Virus record (IMG/VR): IMGVR_UViG_3300025769_000358
Location: 1-36,120 of that record
DNA length: 36,120 nt
Direction: 5' to 3' (one strand)
Source of the DNA: a virus
Under the pieces are notes generated by a model, which saw only the letters and a list, made by a program, of their open reading frames with translations, ran no database searches and was not told the origin of the DNA. Below, piece by piece: positions 23,552 to 30,189 of the stretch (the stretch's first letter is position 1; each line of letters opens with the position of its first letter). A program made the translations under genes and the position numbers.

Positions 23552-23641
23552 TCAGGCTCCTATAGCGGTGAAAATTACGATAATTAGGCCAAGGGTCGCC
23601 GCGAATGCGACGCCCTCGACTATCATTTTGATCGTGTACAT
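23552..23641 (-). CDS. Predicted 29-residue membrane peptide
   Basis: A very small frame starting at 23641, overlapping the stop of the gene before it (TGATG), and ending two bases before the next ATG. The product is almost entirely one membrane helix: MYTIKMIVEGVAFAATL followed by GLIIVIFTAIGA. GGAAGG lies just upstream. The tight coupling on both sides supports translation. It may modulate a neighbouring protein or act on the membrane; there is no recognised family. Confidence 0.5.
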   Translation of the reverse strand: MYTIKMIVEGVAFAATLGLIIVIFTAIGA

Positions 23642-24066
23642 CACCCTTCCATCATCCGATTCATGGCCTCCGGAAACCGCTGGCCAGCATCGGCGTCAGC
23701 TAGGTGGCGTGCGATTAGGTCGTCGGTGTGTTGTCGAAACAATTCAAGGGTTTCGAGCTCTTGGTCGACCATCAATCCTCTGTTTTTGTCAAGTATCGCA
23801 ATCACCCGCTTGTTATTTGGAATGATGCTCCTTAGCATCTTGCGGCGCCATATGGCCGGTGCGCTGCTTTCGGGATCGAACCTTGCGTCAGAGTGCGGGC
23901 CGTAAGCTTTAAACGTCACTTTATTAGCGATTAGCAGTGGTTCGATTGCCGTGCGGGCTGCATCGCGAGACGTGTAAGCTTTGACACCCAACAATTCGCT
24001 TTCGATTAACTTGTCGGTAATGGCGCAATAAATGTCGGCGGTGATACATTTTGCTTCATTGGTCAT
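23641..24066 (-). CDS. Protein sharing the ArdC gene's leader and N-terminus
   Basis: A 141-residue protein. Its first 20 or so residues (MTNEAKCITADIYCAITDKLI) clearly copy the start of the ArdC protein (MTKQTKCITADIHRAVADKVI). The DNA including the ribosome site is also duplicated (24005-24084 versus 24968-25047). After that the sequence diverges completely and has no zincin motif. It looks like a chimera made by partial duplication, or a protein that kept the ArdC N-terminal tag. The C-terminal half is helical and charged. Function is unknown; a link to antirestriction is only suggested by shared expression and N-terminus. Confidence 0.6.
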   Translation of the reverse strand: MTNEAKCITADIYCAITDKLIESELLGVKAYTSRDAARTAIEPLLIANKVTFKAYGPHSDARFDPESSAPAIWRRKMLRSIIPNNKRVIAILDKNRGLMVDQELETLELFRQHTDDLIARHLADADAGQRFPEAMNRMMEG

Positions 24067-24084
24067 TGTTTGTTTCCTTTCGTG
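24005..24084. repeat. 80-bp imperfect direct repeat, copy A
   Basis: This copy covers the ribosome site and first codons of the 141-residue gene. It matches 24968-25047 at 70 of 80 positions by hand alignment, without gaps. The stretch upstream of the ATG is identical in both copies. Confidence 0.85.
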
Positions 24085-24094
24085 GGTTTCCGAG

Positions 24095-24132
24095 ACGCCC
24101 TTGCGGGCGTTTCGACCGGTTCCCGCCCGGTC
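24095..24132. other. Two small hairpins between ArdC and its neighbour
   Basis: ACGCCC (24095-24100) pairs with GGGCGT (24105-24110), and GACCGG (24114-24119) pairs with CCGGTC (24127-24132). They lie in the 78-base gap downstream of ArdC. Neither has a good T-run in the leftward direction, so partial termination or transcript processing is the most that can be suggested. Confidence 0.35.
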
Positions 24133-24144
24133 TCTTCAGTCGGA

Positions 24145-25029
24145 CTAAGCGGCTTCTTTGACTTCGGCTTGCTGTACTTCGTAGCAATAGTCGGCAGCTT
24201 GCTGGGCCTTCGCCGCCGCCGTGAATATCGCCTTCGGCTCATTCTTAAGGCGCTCAATCCAATTGTTGAGGTACTTGGCGTGATCGGCTCGCGGCTCTGG
24301 CGATATACCAAGCGACCCGCAAAGCATAGCCGCGCCTAGTTCGGCGACCAGTTCCTCGGCGGCGTAATCTTTCGTTCCGTGGCCGGTCTTAAGATTGCGG
24401 TCTAGGCGGCTCTCGTGCCCGGTCCAATGTGTTAGCTCGTGAAGCAAAATTGCGCTGTACGCTTCCGGGCTAGTGAATTGAGACTGTTTCGGCATGTTTA
24501 TGAAGTCGCGGCTTGGGACGTAGAATGCGCCGGAAGGGTCGGCGCTCGTTACAATAGCGCCCGCGCCCGCCGCGAATTGGTCGGCGACCGTGTCCGGCAT
24601 GTCGACGAACTTGGAAGCGGACGGTTGCGCCTCGTATCCGTCGACCTGATCGGCATTGAACACCTTAAACGTCCGAAGCAATTTGACACTTTTGTCTTCG
24701 CCGGTTTCCTTGTCCTTCACTATGATCGGCTTGTATAAGATCACCATCTCGCCGCGCTCGCCCTTGCGGACTTGTGCGCCCATCGCCTGCCATTGCTTGT
24801 AGGTCGCCCAGTGGCCTGACGTGTATCCGGCGGCGGCGCGAGCCATGCCGAGTATGAGCCAGTTGATGCCCTGATAATGTTTGCCGGTCGACATCGATAG
24901 CGGCCCGTCGCCTTGCGGAACAGCCCAACTTTTCGTCCAGTCGGAGCCGTGCGCCTCCATTGCTTTGATTACCTTGTCGGCAACGGCGCGATGAATGTCG
25001 GCGGTGATACATTTGGTTTGCTTAGTCAT
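24145..25029 (-). CDS. ardC: ArdC-type antirestriction protein
   Basis: A 294-residue protein with the two ArdC parts. First is an N-terminal ssDNA-binding region (DIHRAVADKVIKAM, SMSTGKHYQGINWLIL, WATYKQWQAMGAQVRKGERG). Second is a zincin-like metalloprotease domain with HELTH at 197-201, and AAEELVAELGAAML supplying the likely third ligand. ArdC proteins protect incoming single-stranded DNA from host restriction and are best known from conjugative plasmids. The ATG at 25029 is preferred over longer frames because GGAAA lies upstream and the family start is at this point. It is the first gene of the leftward operon, consistent with early expression on entry. Confidence 0.88.
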   Translation of the reverse strand: MTKQTKCITADIHRAVADKVIKAMEAHGSDWTKSWAVPQGDGPLSMSTGKHYQGINWLILGMARAAAGYTSGHWATYKQWQAMGAQVRKGERGEMVILYKPIIVKDKETGEDKSVKLLRTFKVFNADQVDGYEAQPSASKFVDMPDTVADQFAAGAGAIVTSADPSGAFYVPSRDFINMPKQSQFTSPEAYSAILLHELTHWTGHESRLDRNLKTGHGTKDYAAEELVAELGAAMLCGSLGISPEPRADHAKYLNNWIERLKNEPKAIFTAAAKAQQAADYCYEVQQAEVKEAA

Positions 25030-25047
25030 TGTTTGTTTCCTTTCGTG
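24968..25047. repeat. 80-bp imperfect direct repeat, copy B
   Basis: This copy covers the ribosome site and first codons of the ArdC gene. Because the two copies sit at gene starts in the same orientation, recombination between them would delete the ArdC coding region while leaving a functional start on the shorter gene. Confidence 0.85.
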
Positions 25048-25125
25048 TTTATCAACTATCAATAAGATATCGATTGGATATAATGATTGCAAGCTTTTTA
25101 TCAACTTTTCTTCAGGGGGCCGAAA
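25030..25125. promoter_or_regulatory. Divergent promoter/operator region
   Basis: This AT-rich gap separates the leftward ArdC operon from the rightward RHH operon. Rightward, a perfect TATAAT is at 25079-25084, but the -35 element is weak. Leftward, TTGCAA (25092-25087) and TATCTT (25069-25064) are 17 bases apart. The two promoters overlap face to face. The sequence TTTATCAACT occurs twice in direct orientation (25048-25057 and 25097-25106), flanking them, and is a candidate operator for the RHH protein encoded next door. The exact start sites are inferred. Confidence 0.55.
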
Positions 25126-25323
25126 ATGGCGGAAGATCAAGGGGTTCGTGGCGTCATGCTGCGGCTGCGGGGCGAGACGCATGATAAATTGAGGGACGCG
25201 GTGAGGCTGTCGGCGCATAGAAGTATGAGCGCTCTTGCGGATGATCTATTGAGCGACGCATTGGATAAATTGATTGAGGCGCGGGCGTCATCCGTCGACC
25301 GCCTTATTCGTGGCGCGCAGTGA
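25126..25323 (+). CDS. Ribbon-helix-helix (Arc-like) regulator
   Basis: A 65-residue protein starting at 25126 (MAEDQGVRG) after a GGGGG ribosome site. VMLRLRGETHDKLRDAV is the ribbon and first helix; SAHRSMSALADDLLSDALDKL is the second helix with the usual turn. Size and pattern fit Arc/MetJ/CopG-type dimeric DNA binders. Such genes often repress their own promoter and, on plasmids, control copy number or partition. The flanking TTTATCAACT repeats are the obvious candidate sites. The stop overlaps the nuclease start (GTGA). Confidence 0.78.
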   Translation: MAEDQGVRGVMLRLRGETHDKLRDAVRLSAHRSMSALADDLLSDALDKLIEARASSVDRLIRGAQ

Positions 25324-25766
25324 AGCGGGGCGGCGGAAGGGCGAAGGGCGCGGCCTTCGAGCGCGAGGTGGCGGGGATGATTGAAGCGGAAACCGGCGTG
25401 CGCTTGCGGCGCAATCTCACGCAATATCAAGAGCGCGGGTTGTGTGACCTTGTGCCGGTCGAAGAATGTGCGTGGCCGTGGTCGGTCGAGTGCAAGCGAT
25501 ACGCCGAAGCGCGACCCGGCATGGTGGAAGCGTGGTATCGGCAAGCCTGCGAGGCGGCGCAAGCGATGCGGCAGCTTCCGGCCCTCATATATAAGGGCGA
25601 CCGCCGCCCGATCACGGTGCGGGTGCCGCTCGTGGCGTTTATTATAATGAGCGGTGGCGACGGCGCTTGCCCATGGAAGCGGTGCGCCGACGTAAGTTTC
25701 GAGGACTTTTGCTATATCACGCGGGAGCTTTTGGCGGGCGAAATGGGCGGAAAAGCGTGTGATTGA
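25320..25766 (+). CDS. PD-(D/E)xK nuclease, Holliday junction resolvase-like
   Basis: A 148-residue protein with a GTG start overlapping the RHH stop. The nuclease core is visible: AAFEREVAGM with E14, GLCDLVPV with D43, VECKR with E57 and K59, and WYRQACEAA as the following helix. The basic N-terminus (KRGGGRAKG) is typical of Hjc-like and phage resolvase-like enzymes that cut branched DNA before packaging. No second domain. Alternative: a general phage endonuclease of the same fold. Codon use is GC-rich like the other genes of this block. Confidence 0.8.
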   Translation: MKRGGGRAKGAAFEREVAGMIEAETGVRLRRNLTQYQERGLCDLVPVEECAWPWSVECKRYAEARPGMVEAWYRQACEAAQAMRQLPALIYKGDRRPITVRVPLVAFIIMSGGDGACPWKRCADVSFEDFCYITRELLAGEMGGKACD

Positions 25767-25819
25767 GGCATTTTTCGGAAAAGTGCCGTGTGACGGCGTG
25801 TGATGGCGTGTGTGATTGG
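25756..25819 (+). repeat. Four short CGTGTGA-type repeats and an imperfect palindrome
   Basis: CGTGTGATTG (25756-25765), CGTGTGACGG (25787-25796), CGTGTGATGG (25797-25806) and CGTGTGTGATTGG (25807-25819) are near-copies in the same orientation. The middle ones are exactly tandem. Between the first and second lies an imperfect palindrome (25767-25787, GGCATTTTTC...GTGCC). The repeats sit in the non-coding gap before the replication-type genes and could be iterons or operators. Nothing further is recognised from 25820 to 25913. Confidence 0.5.
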
Positions 25820-25913
25820 CGCGGAAATGGGATATGTAATGGAATCAACGACTTACAATAGGCTCGTGCGGTTGATAGAAAACAGTCACATGCAGCAACC
25901 GCATAGGTGTGTG

Positions 25914-25939
25914 TGTTCCCCCCCCTTTAGGGGGGAACA
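25914..25939 (+). promoter_or_regulatory. Very stable hairpin before the 25970 gene
   Basis: TGTTCCCCCC (25914-25923) pairs with GGGGGGAACA (25930-25939) around a six-base loop, and flanking GTGTG and CACAC can extend it with a small bulge. No T-run follows, so it is not a normal terminator. It lies 18 bases before the GGAGG ribosome site (25958-25962), where it could protect the transcript or regulate translation. Confidence 0.6.
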
Positions 25940-25969
25940 ACCACACGGGCAGAATTCGGAGGTCTTAGA

Positions 25970-26539
25970 ATGAGGCGAAAAAGGCAAAAACCCGACAGGG
26001 GCATCAATAGGGTATTCGGGGCGAATGATAGGGTATATCGGAAAATCCAAAGCGCCTTGATCGAATATGATAAGGGCGTGGCGGAAATAGAGCGGGAGTG
26101 GGGCTTTGAGCGATTGCCCGAGTTGGTGTCTCCGGGGTTGCGTGAGCGCTTCGAGAACCAAATGGATCGCCTAGACGCGGCGATACTTGCGGATGACGTC
26201 GATGCCGTTGAGACACAAGCGGGAGGTGCGTTGCGGGCACATCAGGCGCTTGCGGCGGAGGCGGAGGCAATGGGCCACAAGCCTTTAACGGGCCAGCACT
26301 ACGCCACCGAGACGCCCGATGGGCGGGCTTTCTGTATCGCGCCCTCGCCAGCGGAAGCCCGGCGGGTGCGCGACGAGCGCCCCGACGCCATTGTCTATTG
26401 CGCGCGAGAGGTCGCGGCGATTGTCGCCTTGTTCGAGGACGGCGAACTTGTGCAAGCTGTGAAGGAGGCGTTTCCCGGTGCGACCATTGCGGCGATTGCG
26501 GACAAGGGGGAGGTGCCGGATGACGAAATCCCTTTCTGA
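25970..26539 (+). CDS. Unknown protein with an SSB-like C-terminal tip
   Basis: A 189-residue protein with GGAGG eight bases before the ATG. The N-terminus is very basic (MRRKRQKPDRG), followed by helical, charged sequence and a C-terminal part with APSPAEARRVRDERPDAIVY. It ends VPDDEIPF, nearly the conserved acidic tip of bacterial SSB proteins (DDDIPF) that recruits replication and repair enzymes. No OB fold is recognisable. The gene overlaps the initiator gene by 20 bases, and the codons for the tip also contain the initiator start. Inferred role: replication accessory protein that borrows SSB-binding host proteins. Confidence 0.65.
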   Translation: MRRKRQKPDRGINRVFGANDRVYRKIQSALIEYDKGVAEIEREWGFERLPELVSPGLRERFENQMDRLDAAILADDVDAVETQAGGALRAHQALAAEAEAMGHKPLTGQHYATETPDGRAFCIAPSPAEARRVRDERPDAIVYCAREVAAIVALFEDGELVQAVKEAFPGATIAAIADKGEVPDDEIPF

Positions 26540-27218
26540 CGAGATGCCGGAAATCAAGCGGCAATGGTCTGTTTTGCCCGTTAGGGCGTTGCTGGATCGA
26601 AAATTGAGCGAGAACGAATTCCGCATTCTGGCGGCGATGTGCATATATACCAATTCTCACGGCGTTTGCTGGCCGGGCGGAAAGACGTTGGCGGCGATTG
26701 CGGGTGTCGATCAAGCAACGGTGTCGCGCACGATTGCACGCCTTGGGAGGGCGGGATATGTCCGCCGCCTTGAACCAAAAGATTATCAAATGGAATTCGC
26801 AAAGTTCGGAAAGATTGCGCGTTATCAAGTGATGTATCGCGAGGACGCGCCGCTCCCGTCGTGGGAGGAGGTCCAATCTTCTATGGTCCTCGCCCCCGTC
26901 GATGAAGTGCCTGCCTCGCATATAAATGACAAGGGGTCTGGGGACGATGACGAATTGGTGTCTCTCTCTCACTCTCTCGCGCACGCCTACCTGCGCGCCG
27001 TGACGCGGGTCACCGGGCAAACGCGATCATTCGACAACGAAGTGCGGCACGCCCGCAAATTGGCGGCGGATGGCGCGACGGTCGAGGCGGTGACGGTGGC
27101 GACCGAGGCGACCTGCAGGGACTGGCTGTCGAAAAGAGCGGGCATTCCGGCGCTGTCCGACGTGGCGGCGACGATGCGCCACAGGCAAATGGACGTTTGC
27201 ACGGGTGCGGTCGTTTGA
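26520..27218 (+). CDS. Winged-helix replication initiator-like protein
   Basis: A 232-residue protein starting at 26520 with GGGGGAGG just upstream. Residues of about 20-85 form a helix-turn-helix of the HTH_36/RepA type: LLDRKLSENEFRILAAMCIY, SHGVCWPGGKTLAAIAGVDQATVSRTIARL. Such domains occur in plasmid replication initiators and in lambda O-like phage proteins, and would bind the origin. The remainder is less conserved, with a helical C-terminus. A transcription regulator is the main alternative. It overlaps the previous gene by 20 bases and precedes the region containing the primase-helicase. Confidence 0.72.
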   Translation: MTKSLSDEMPEIKRQWSVLPVRALLDRKLSENEFRILAAMCIYTNSHGVCWPGGKTLAAIAGVDQATVSRTIARLGRAGYVRRLEPKDYQMEFAKFGKIARYQVMYREDAPLPSWEEVQSSMVLAPVDEVPASHINDKGSGDDDELVSLSHSLAHAYLRAVTRVTGQTRSFDNEVRHARKLAADGATVEAVTVATEATCRDWLSKRAGIPALSDVAATMRHRQMDVCTGAVV

Positions 27219-27336
27219 GCGGGGTGCCGGGCGGCCCGACGCGGCCCGCGAGGGCGACCCCTTGCCCCCCCCCGCCCCGCGCTCTGTCTATGGGGGTATC
27301 CCACAAAATTTTCGCAACTTTTCAGGAACGCACAGA
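27219..27336. other. GC-rich junction without a gene
   Basis: This 118-base gap contains a strongly GC-rich first half with nine consecutive C residues (27265-27273), then AT-richer sequence leading to the next start. No terminator or clear promoter is seen. It marks the point where GC-rich codon usage of the 23-27.2 kb block gives way to the codon usage of the phage core, so it may be an old module boundary. Confidence 0.45.
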
Positions 27337-27618
27337 ATGTGGATAAAAATCGCCGAACGTGGCCCGAAGACGAAGCACCGTTGGATCGTCACGGAAAACC
27401 TGAAGGATTTGAGGCTGTTTGACCTGCGCCCGACGAAAGAGGCTCTGGACACAGCGAAGCGCACAAATGAGACGGACCTTTTGTACGCGCATGTTTACAG
27501 CGAGTCCGAGAAAATGTTGCGTCGCGTCCGCAATGAGGTGCGTGCCGGTTATTATCTGATGGCGCAACGCAAGGATTCAGCCCACTGTTTTTCGCTGTTG
27601 GTGCAGGAAAGAGTGTGA
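27337..27618 (+). CDS. Hypothetical protein
   Basis: A 93-residue basic protein starting at 27337 (MWIKIAERGPKTKHRW). It has mixed beta and helix character with a helical DTAKRTNETDLLYAHVY region and a final beta-like stretch. Longer in-frame starts upstream run through the GC-rich gap and are unlikely. No family is recognised. It precedes the ssDNA-binding candidate, so an early function in DNA metabolism or host takeover is possible. Confidence 0.55.
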   Translation: MWIKIAERGPKTKHRWIVTENLKDLRLFDLRPTKEALDTAKRTNETDLLYAHVYSESEKMLRRVRNEVRAGYYLMAQRKDSAHCFSLLVQERV

Positions 27619-27701
27619 TGCGCTATATGAATTGGGTTGGGGCGGCAGGGCAGACCGTAATGACGGTCAGGACGTTGAGCCGGTCGCTTTATACCCGATA
27701 G
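27618..27701 (+). CDS. Possible 27-residue peptide
   Basis: A short frame whose ATG overlaps the preceding stop (TGATG) and has AGGAAAGA upstream. The product begins MRYMNWVGAAGQT and is basic. Coupling and a ribosome site are its only support; it may be a leader for the following gene or non-coding. Confidence 0.3.
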   Translation: MRYMNWVGAAGQTVMTVRTLSRSLYTR

Positions 27702-27703
27702 AA

Positions 27704-27725
27704 GCCTTCCGCACAGTGCGGAGGC
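27704..27725 (+). promoter_or_regulatory. Leader hairpin before the 27742 gene
   Basis: CCGCA (27709-27713) pairs with TGCGG (27717-27721), extended by GCC/GGC outside a small bulge. It has no T-run and stands just before the GAAGGAG ribosome site, so it may affect translation or mRNA stability. Confidence 0.35.
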
Positions 27726-27741
27726 ATAATGAAGGAGACTA

Positions 27742-28344
27742 ATGAAAATGTCGTTGGGCTTTTCAAATGTGACTGTGAAGACCGGCGGGGATATCCTGCC
27801 GATTGTTAAGTACGACGCGAAGGCGGGTGACTTCATCCGCGTTGACCGTCATCAGGTGGCGGACGGTTCTTGGGACAAGACCGAGACGGAACTGGCGCTA
27901 CCCTTAACGCTGCATATGGACTTTGCGAATATCGAGGTGGGCTGGCTGAGTTTTGCCAATGGTGCGCCTGATTTCGCGATGGTCAAGATCGGGCAACCGC
28001 TACCGGACAAGCCGACTCCGGATCACAAGCAGGCTTTCCGGCTTCGTATCTGGTCGGAGGAGTTAGGGCTTAGGGAGTTTTCGGGCAGCAGCAAGACGCT
28101 TCTGCGTGTCGTGGACGCCCTGCATGACGACTATATGTCGAGCGACAAGCGCGAGGGCGATCACGTCGTGAAGGTGGAGGCTACCGGAACCGAGACGGTG
28201 AAGGTGAACACACCGCAAGGTGAGTTGCGCTTTAAGGCACCCCAGTTTGAGATATCTGACATTGTGGCGCGTCCCGCCGGGATGTCGGGTAATGCGGAGC
28301 CATCCGCACCAGCGCCCGTGTCGAGTGACGAGGCGTTGTTTTAG
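27742..28344 (+). CDS. Candidate phage single-stranded DNA-binding protein
   Basis: A 200-residue protein with GAAGGAG just before the ATG. The body is beta-rich (SLGFSNVTVKTGGDILPIVKYDAKAGDFIRV, written here only as positions 4-34, and LPLTLHMDFANIEVGWLSF at about 53-71). A Ser/Pro-rich linker and an acidic tail ending SSDEALF follow. A beta-rich core plus acidic tail with a final Phe is the layout of gp2.5/SSB-type proteins, and it lies directly before the primase-helicase. The strong terminator behind it suggests that it is made in larger amounts than the primase. The fold is not proven from sequence. Confidence 0.55.
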   Translation: MKMSLGFSNVTVKTGGDILPIVKYDAKAGDFIRVDRHQVADGSWDKTETELALPLTLHMDFANIEVGWLSFANGAPDFAMVKIGQPLPDKPTPDHKQAFRLRIWSEELGLREFSGSSKTLLRVVDALHDDYMSSDKREGDHVVKVEATGTETVKVNTPQGELRFKAPQFEISDIVARPAGMSGNAEPSAPAPVSSDEALF

Positions 28345-28357
28345 TCTGAGGGACGAC

Positions 28358-28389
28358 GGGGGAGGTGTTGCAGCGCCTCCCCCATTTTT
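28358..28389 (+). terminator. Intrinsic terminator/attenuator before the primase gene
   Basis: GGGGGAGG (28358-28365) pairs with CCTCCCCC (28376-28383), followed by A and five T (28385-28389). It is a well-formed rightward terminator. Only 12 bases separate it from the primase ATG, leaving no room for a downstream promoter, so partial readthrough must supply the genes beyond. Confidence 0.85.
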
Positions 28390-28401
28390 AGGAAATAGGG
28401 C

Positions 28402-30189
28402 ATGACGATATCAGGGTACATGGAACAGGTCGCGCTTCATTATTGGGGCGAACCGAAGTCTCGGCGTGGTCATCTGCTGCGCTGGGGGAACAAGGGATCG
28501 AAAGAGGTCAACCTGAAGAAAGGCACTTTCTACGATTTCGAGGAGGATTTGGGCGGCGGCGTTGTTGATCTTGTGCGTTTAAACGAGGGCGCACAGTTGG
28601 CAAGTTTGCCACAATTGCTAGAGCGCAAGTTTGGGATCAGTCGCAATATGGAGCGCGACCTTCGACCGAGGGAGTTTCTGTCGAAGGTATTTCATTATTA
28701 CGATGAAAATGGTGAGTTATGCTATCAGGTGTTGCGCTATGAGCCTCGCAGGTTCATTCAGCGCCGCCCGGAGGGCGATGAGTGGGTGTATAAGATGGAT
28801 GGCGTCCAGCCGCTGCCTTATCGCCTGCCGGAACTTCTGGCGAGTCCTGACGCGGTTGTGTTCATTGTTGAGGGTGAGAAGTGCGTTGAGGCGTTGAGGG
28901 CGCATGGCTTCGTCGCGACGTGCAATCATGGCGGCGCGAAGAAGTGGCGTGATCCGCTGAACAAGTGGTTTCGTGGCCGAAAGGTGGTGTTGCTGCCTGA
29001 CAACGATCAGCCGGGTGTCGATCACATGAGGCTTGTGGCGGGCAGTCTTGCGGATGTCGCGGATGAAATGCGCTGGGTCGATTTGCCTGGTCTACCGCCG
29101 AAGGGTGATATCGCCGACTGGTTGCTGGAGCATGATGTTGCGGAGTTGCGCGAGCTTGTGCGAAATGCGAAGCCGTATCAGCCGGAAGGTGAGTTGGAGA
29201 TTGTGGACGATCCGGAGGAGGTTGATGATACGTTCCCGATCTATGATTTGGATCACTTGCGCCGCATGCCTCCGGTCGATTGGGTGGTCGAGGGATTGCT
29301 GACCCGCCACGGGTTCAGCGTGCTTTATGGCGAGCCGGGTGCGGGCAAGAGCTTTGTGGCCTTGGATATCGCGTTGAGCATCGTGCATGGCGTAGCGTGG
29401 CAGGACTTCCCTGTACAGCGGGGTGCTGTGCTTTATATCGCTGGTGAGGGCGTCGGTGGGCTTGGTAAGCGCATCAAGGGGTGGGAGGCCGCGCATGGTC
29501 TTTCCGGGCGTGGCGCACCGTTTTTTGTCGTTCCTGTGGCTGTGCGGTTTCGCGAGCAGGAGGACATTGAGAAGTTGCTCAAGACTATTGAGAAGCTGGG
29601 TGCGCGTTTCTCAATGGTGGTGGTGGATACTGTCGCGCGTGCCTTGTTGGGCGGTGACGAGAATAGCGCCACGGACATGGGGCTGTTCATAGATGCCTGC
29701 GATGCGATCAAACGCCACACGAATTGTGCCTTGATGGCTATACACCACAGCGGAAAGGATGTCGCTCGTGGCCTGCGCGGCAGCACTGCTCTTCTGGGTG
29801 GCGTCGATGCGTCGATTCGGGTGAAGCAGGATAGCGGGGTGGTGTCTATCCGCACTGAGAAGCAGAAGGATGCGGAGGCGGTCGCCGACATCCATTTGGA
29901 AATGGTGTCTGTTGCCTTGATTGGCGATTCGACAATAGTTTTGGATCGTGCGAGCGAGGCTGGTGCGGAGAGATTGACTGTCGCACAGGCCCTTGCGTTG
30001 CAGGCTTTGCAGAATTTGATAATTGACATGAATGAGAAAGAGGTGCGTGTGCAGCAATGGCATGACGCGCACAAGGCGAAGGCACCGGATTCGACGTCGG
30101 GTGCGAGGCGTGACGCCCGCGATGCGTTGCAGAAGAAAGGATATGTGGTGATTGACAAAGGACAGGTATGGCTGGGAGATCGAGCATGA
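28402..30189 (+). CDS. Primase-helicase (TOPRIM plus RecA-like ATPase)
   Basis: A 595-residue bifunctional replication protein. The N-terminal 80 residues resemble the primase entry domain (GTFYDFEEDLGGGVVDLV). The TOPRIM region has VEGEKCVEAL (EGEK at 157-160), PDND (199-202) and KGDIADW (234-240). The ATPase follows: Walker A GEPGAGKS at 310-317, Walker B MVVVDT at 405-410, and IHHSGKD near 447-453, typical of RepA/AAA_25-type helicases. There is no N-terminal zinc finger as in T7 gp4. A small C-terminal helical domain ends the protein. It would prime and unwind for host DNA polymerase, as no phage polymerase is present. Confidence 0.9.
   Translation: MTISGYMEQVALHYWGEPKSRRGHLLRWGNKGSKEVNLKKGTFYDFEEDLGGGVVDLVRLNEGAQLASLPQLLERKFGISRNMERDLRPREFLSKVFHYYDENGELCYQVLRYEPRRFIQRRPEGDEWVYKMDGVQPLPYRLPELLASPDAVVFIVEGEKCVEALRAHGFVATCNHGGAKKWRDPLNKWFRGRKVVLLPDNDQPGVDHMRLVAGSLADVADEMRWVDLPGLPPKGDIADWLLEHDVAELRELVRNAKPYQPEGELEIVDDPEEVDDTFPIYDLDHLRRMPPVDWVVEGLLTRHGFSVLYGEPGAGKSFVALDIALSIVHGVAWQDFPVQRGAVLYIAGEGVGGLGKRIKGWEAAHGLSGRGAPFFVVPVAVRFREQEDIEKLLKTIEKLGARFSMVVVDTVARALLGGDENSATDMGLFIDACDAIKRHTNCALMAIHHSGKDVARGLRGSTALLGGVDASIRVKQDSGVVSIRTEKQKDAEAVADIHLEMVSVALIGDSTIVLDRASEAGAERLTVAQALALQALQNLIIDMNEKEVRVQQWHDAHKAKAPDSTSGARRDARDALQKKGYVVIDKGQVWLGDRA

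Noticed and set aside
24063-24311. Arg-rich leftward frame at the end of ArdC
   Set aside because: Its composition is that of a shifted reading of the ArdC C-terminus; no ribosome site.
27205-27336. Longer start of the 93-residue protein
   Set aside because: It would read through the GC-rich gap with low-complexity proline and glycine; the ATG at 27337 is preferred.
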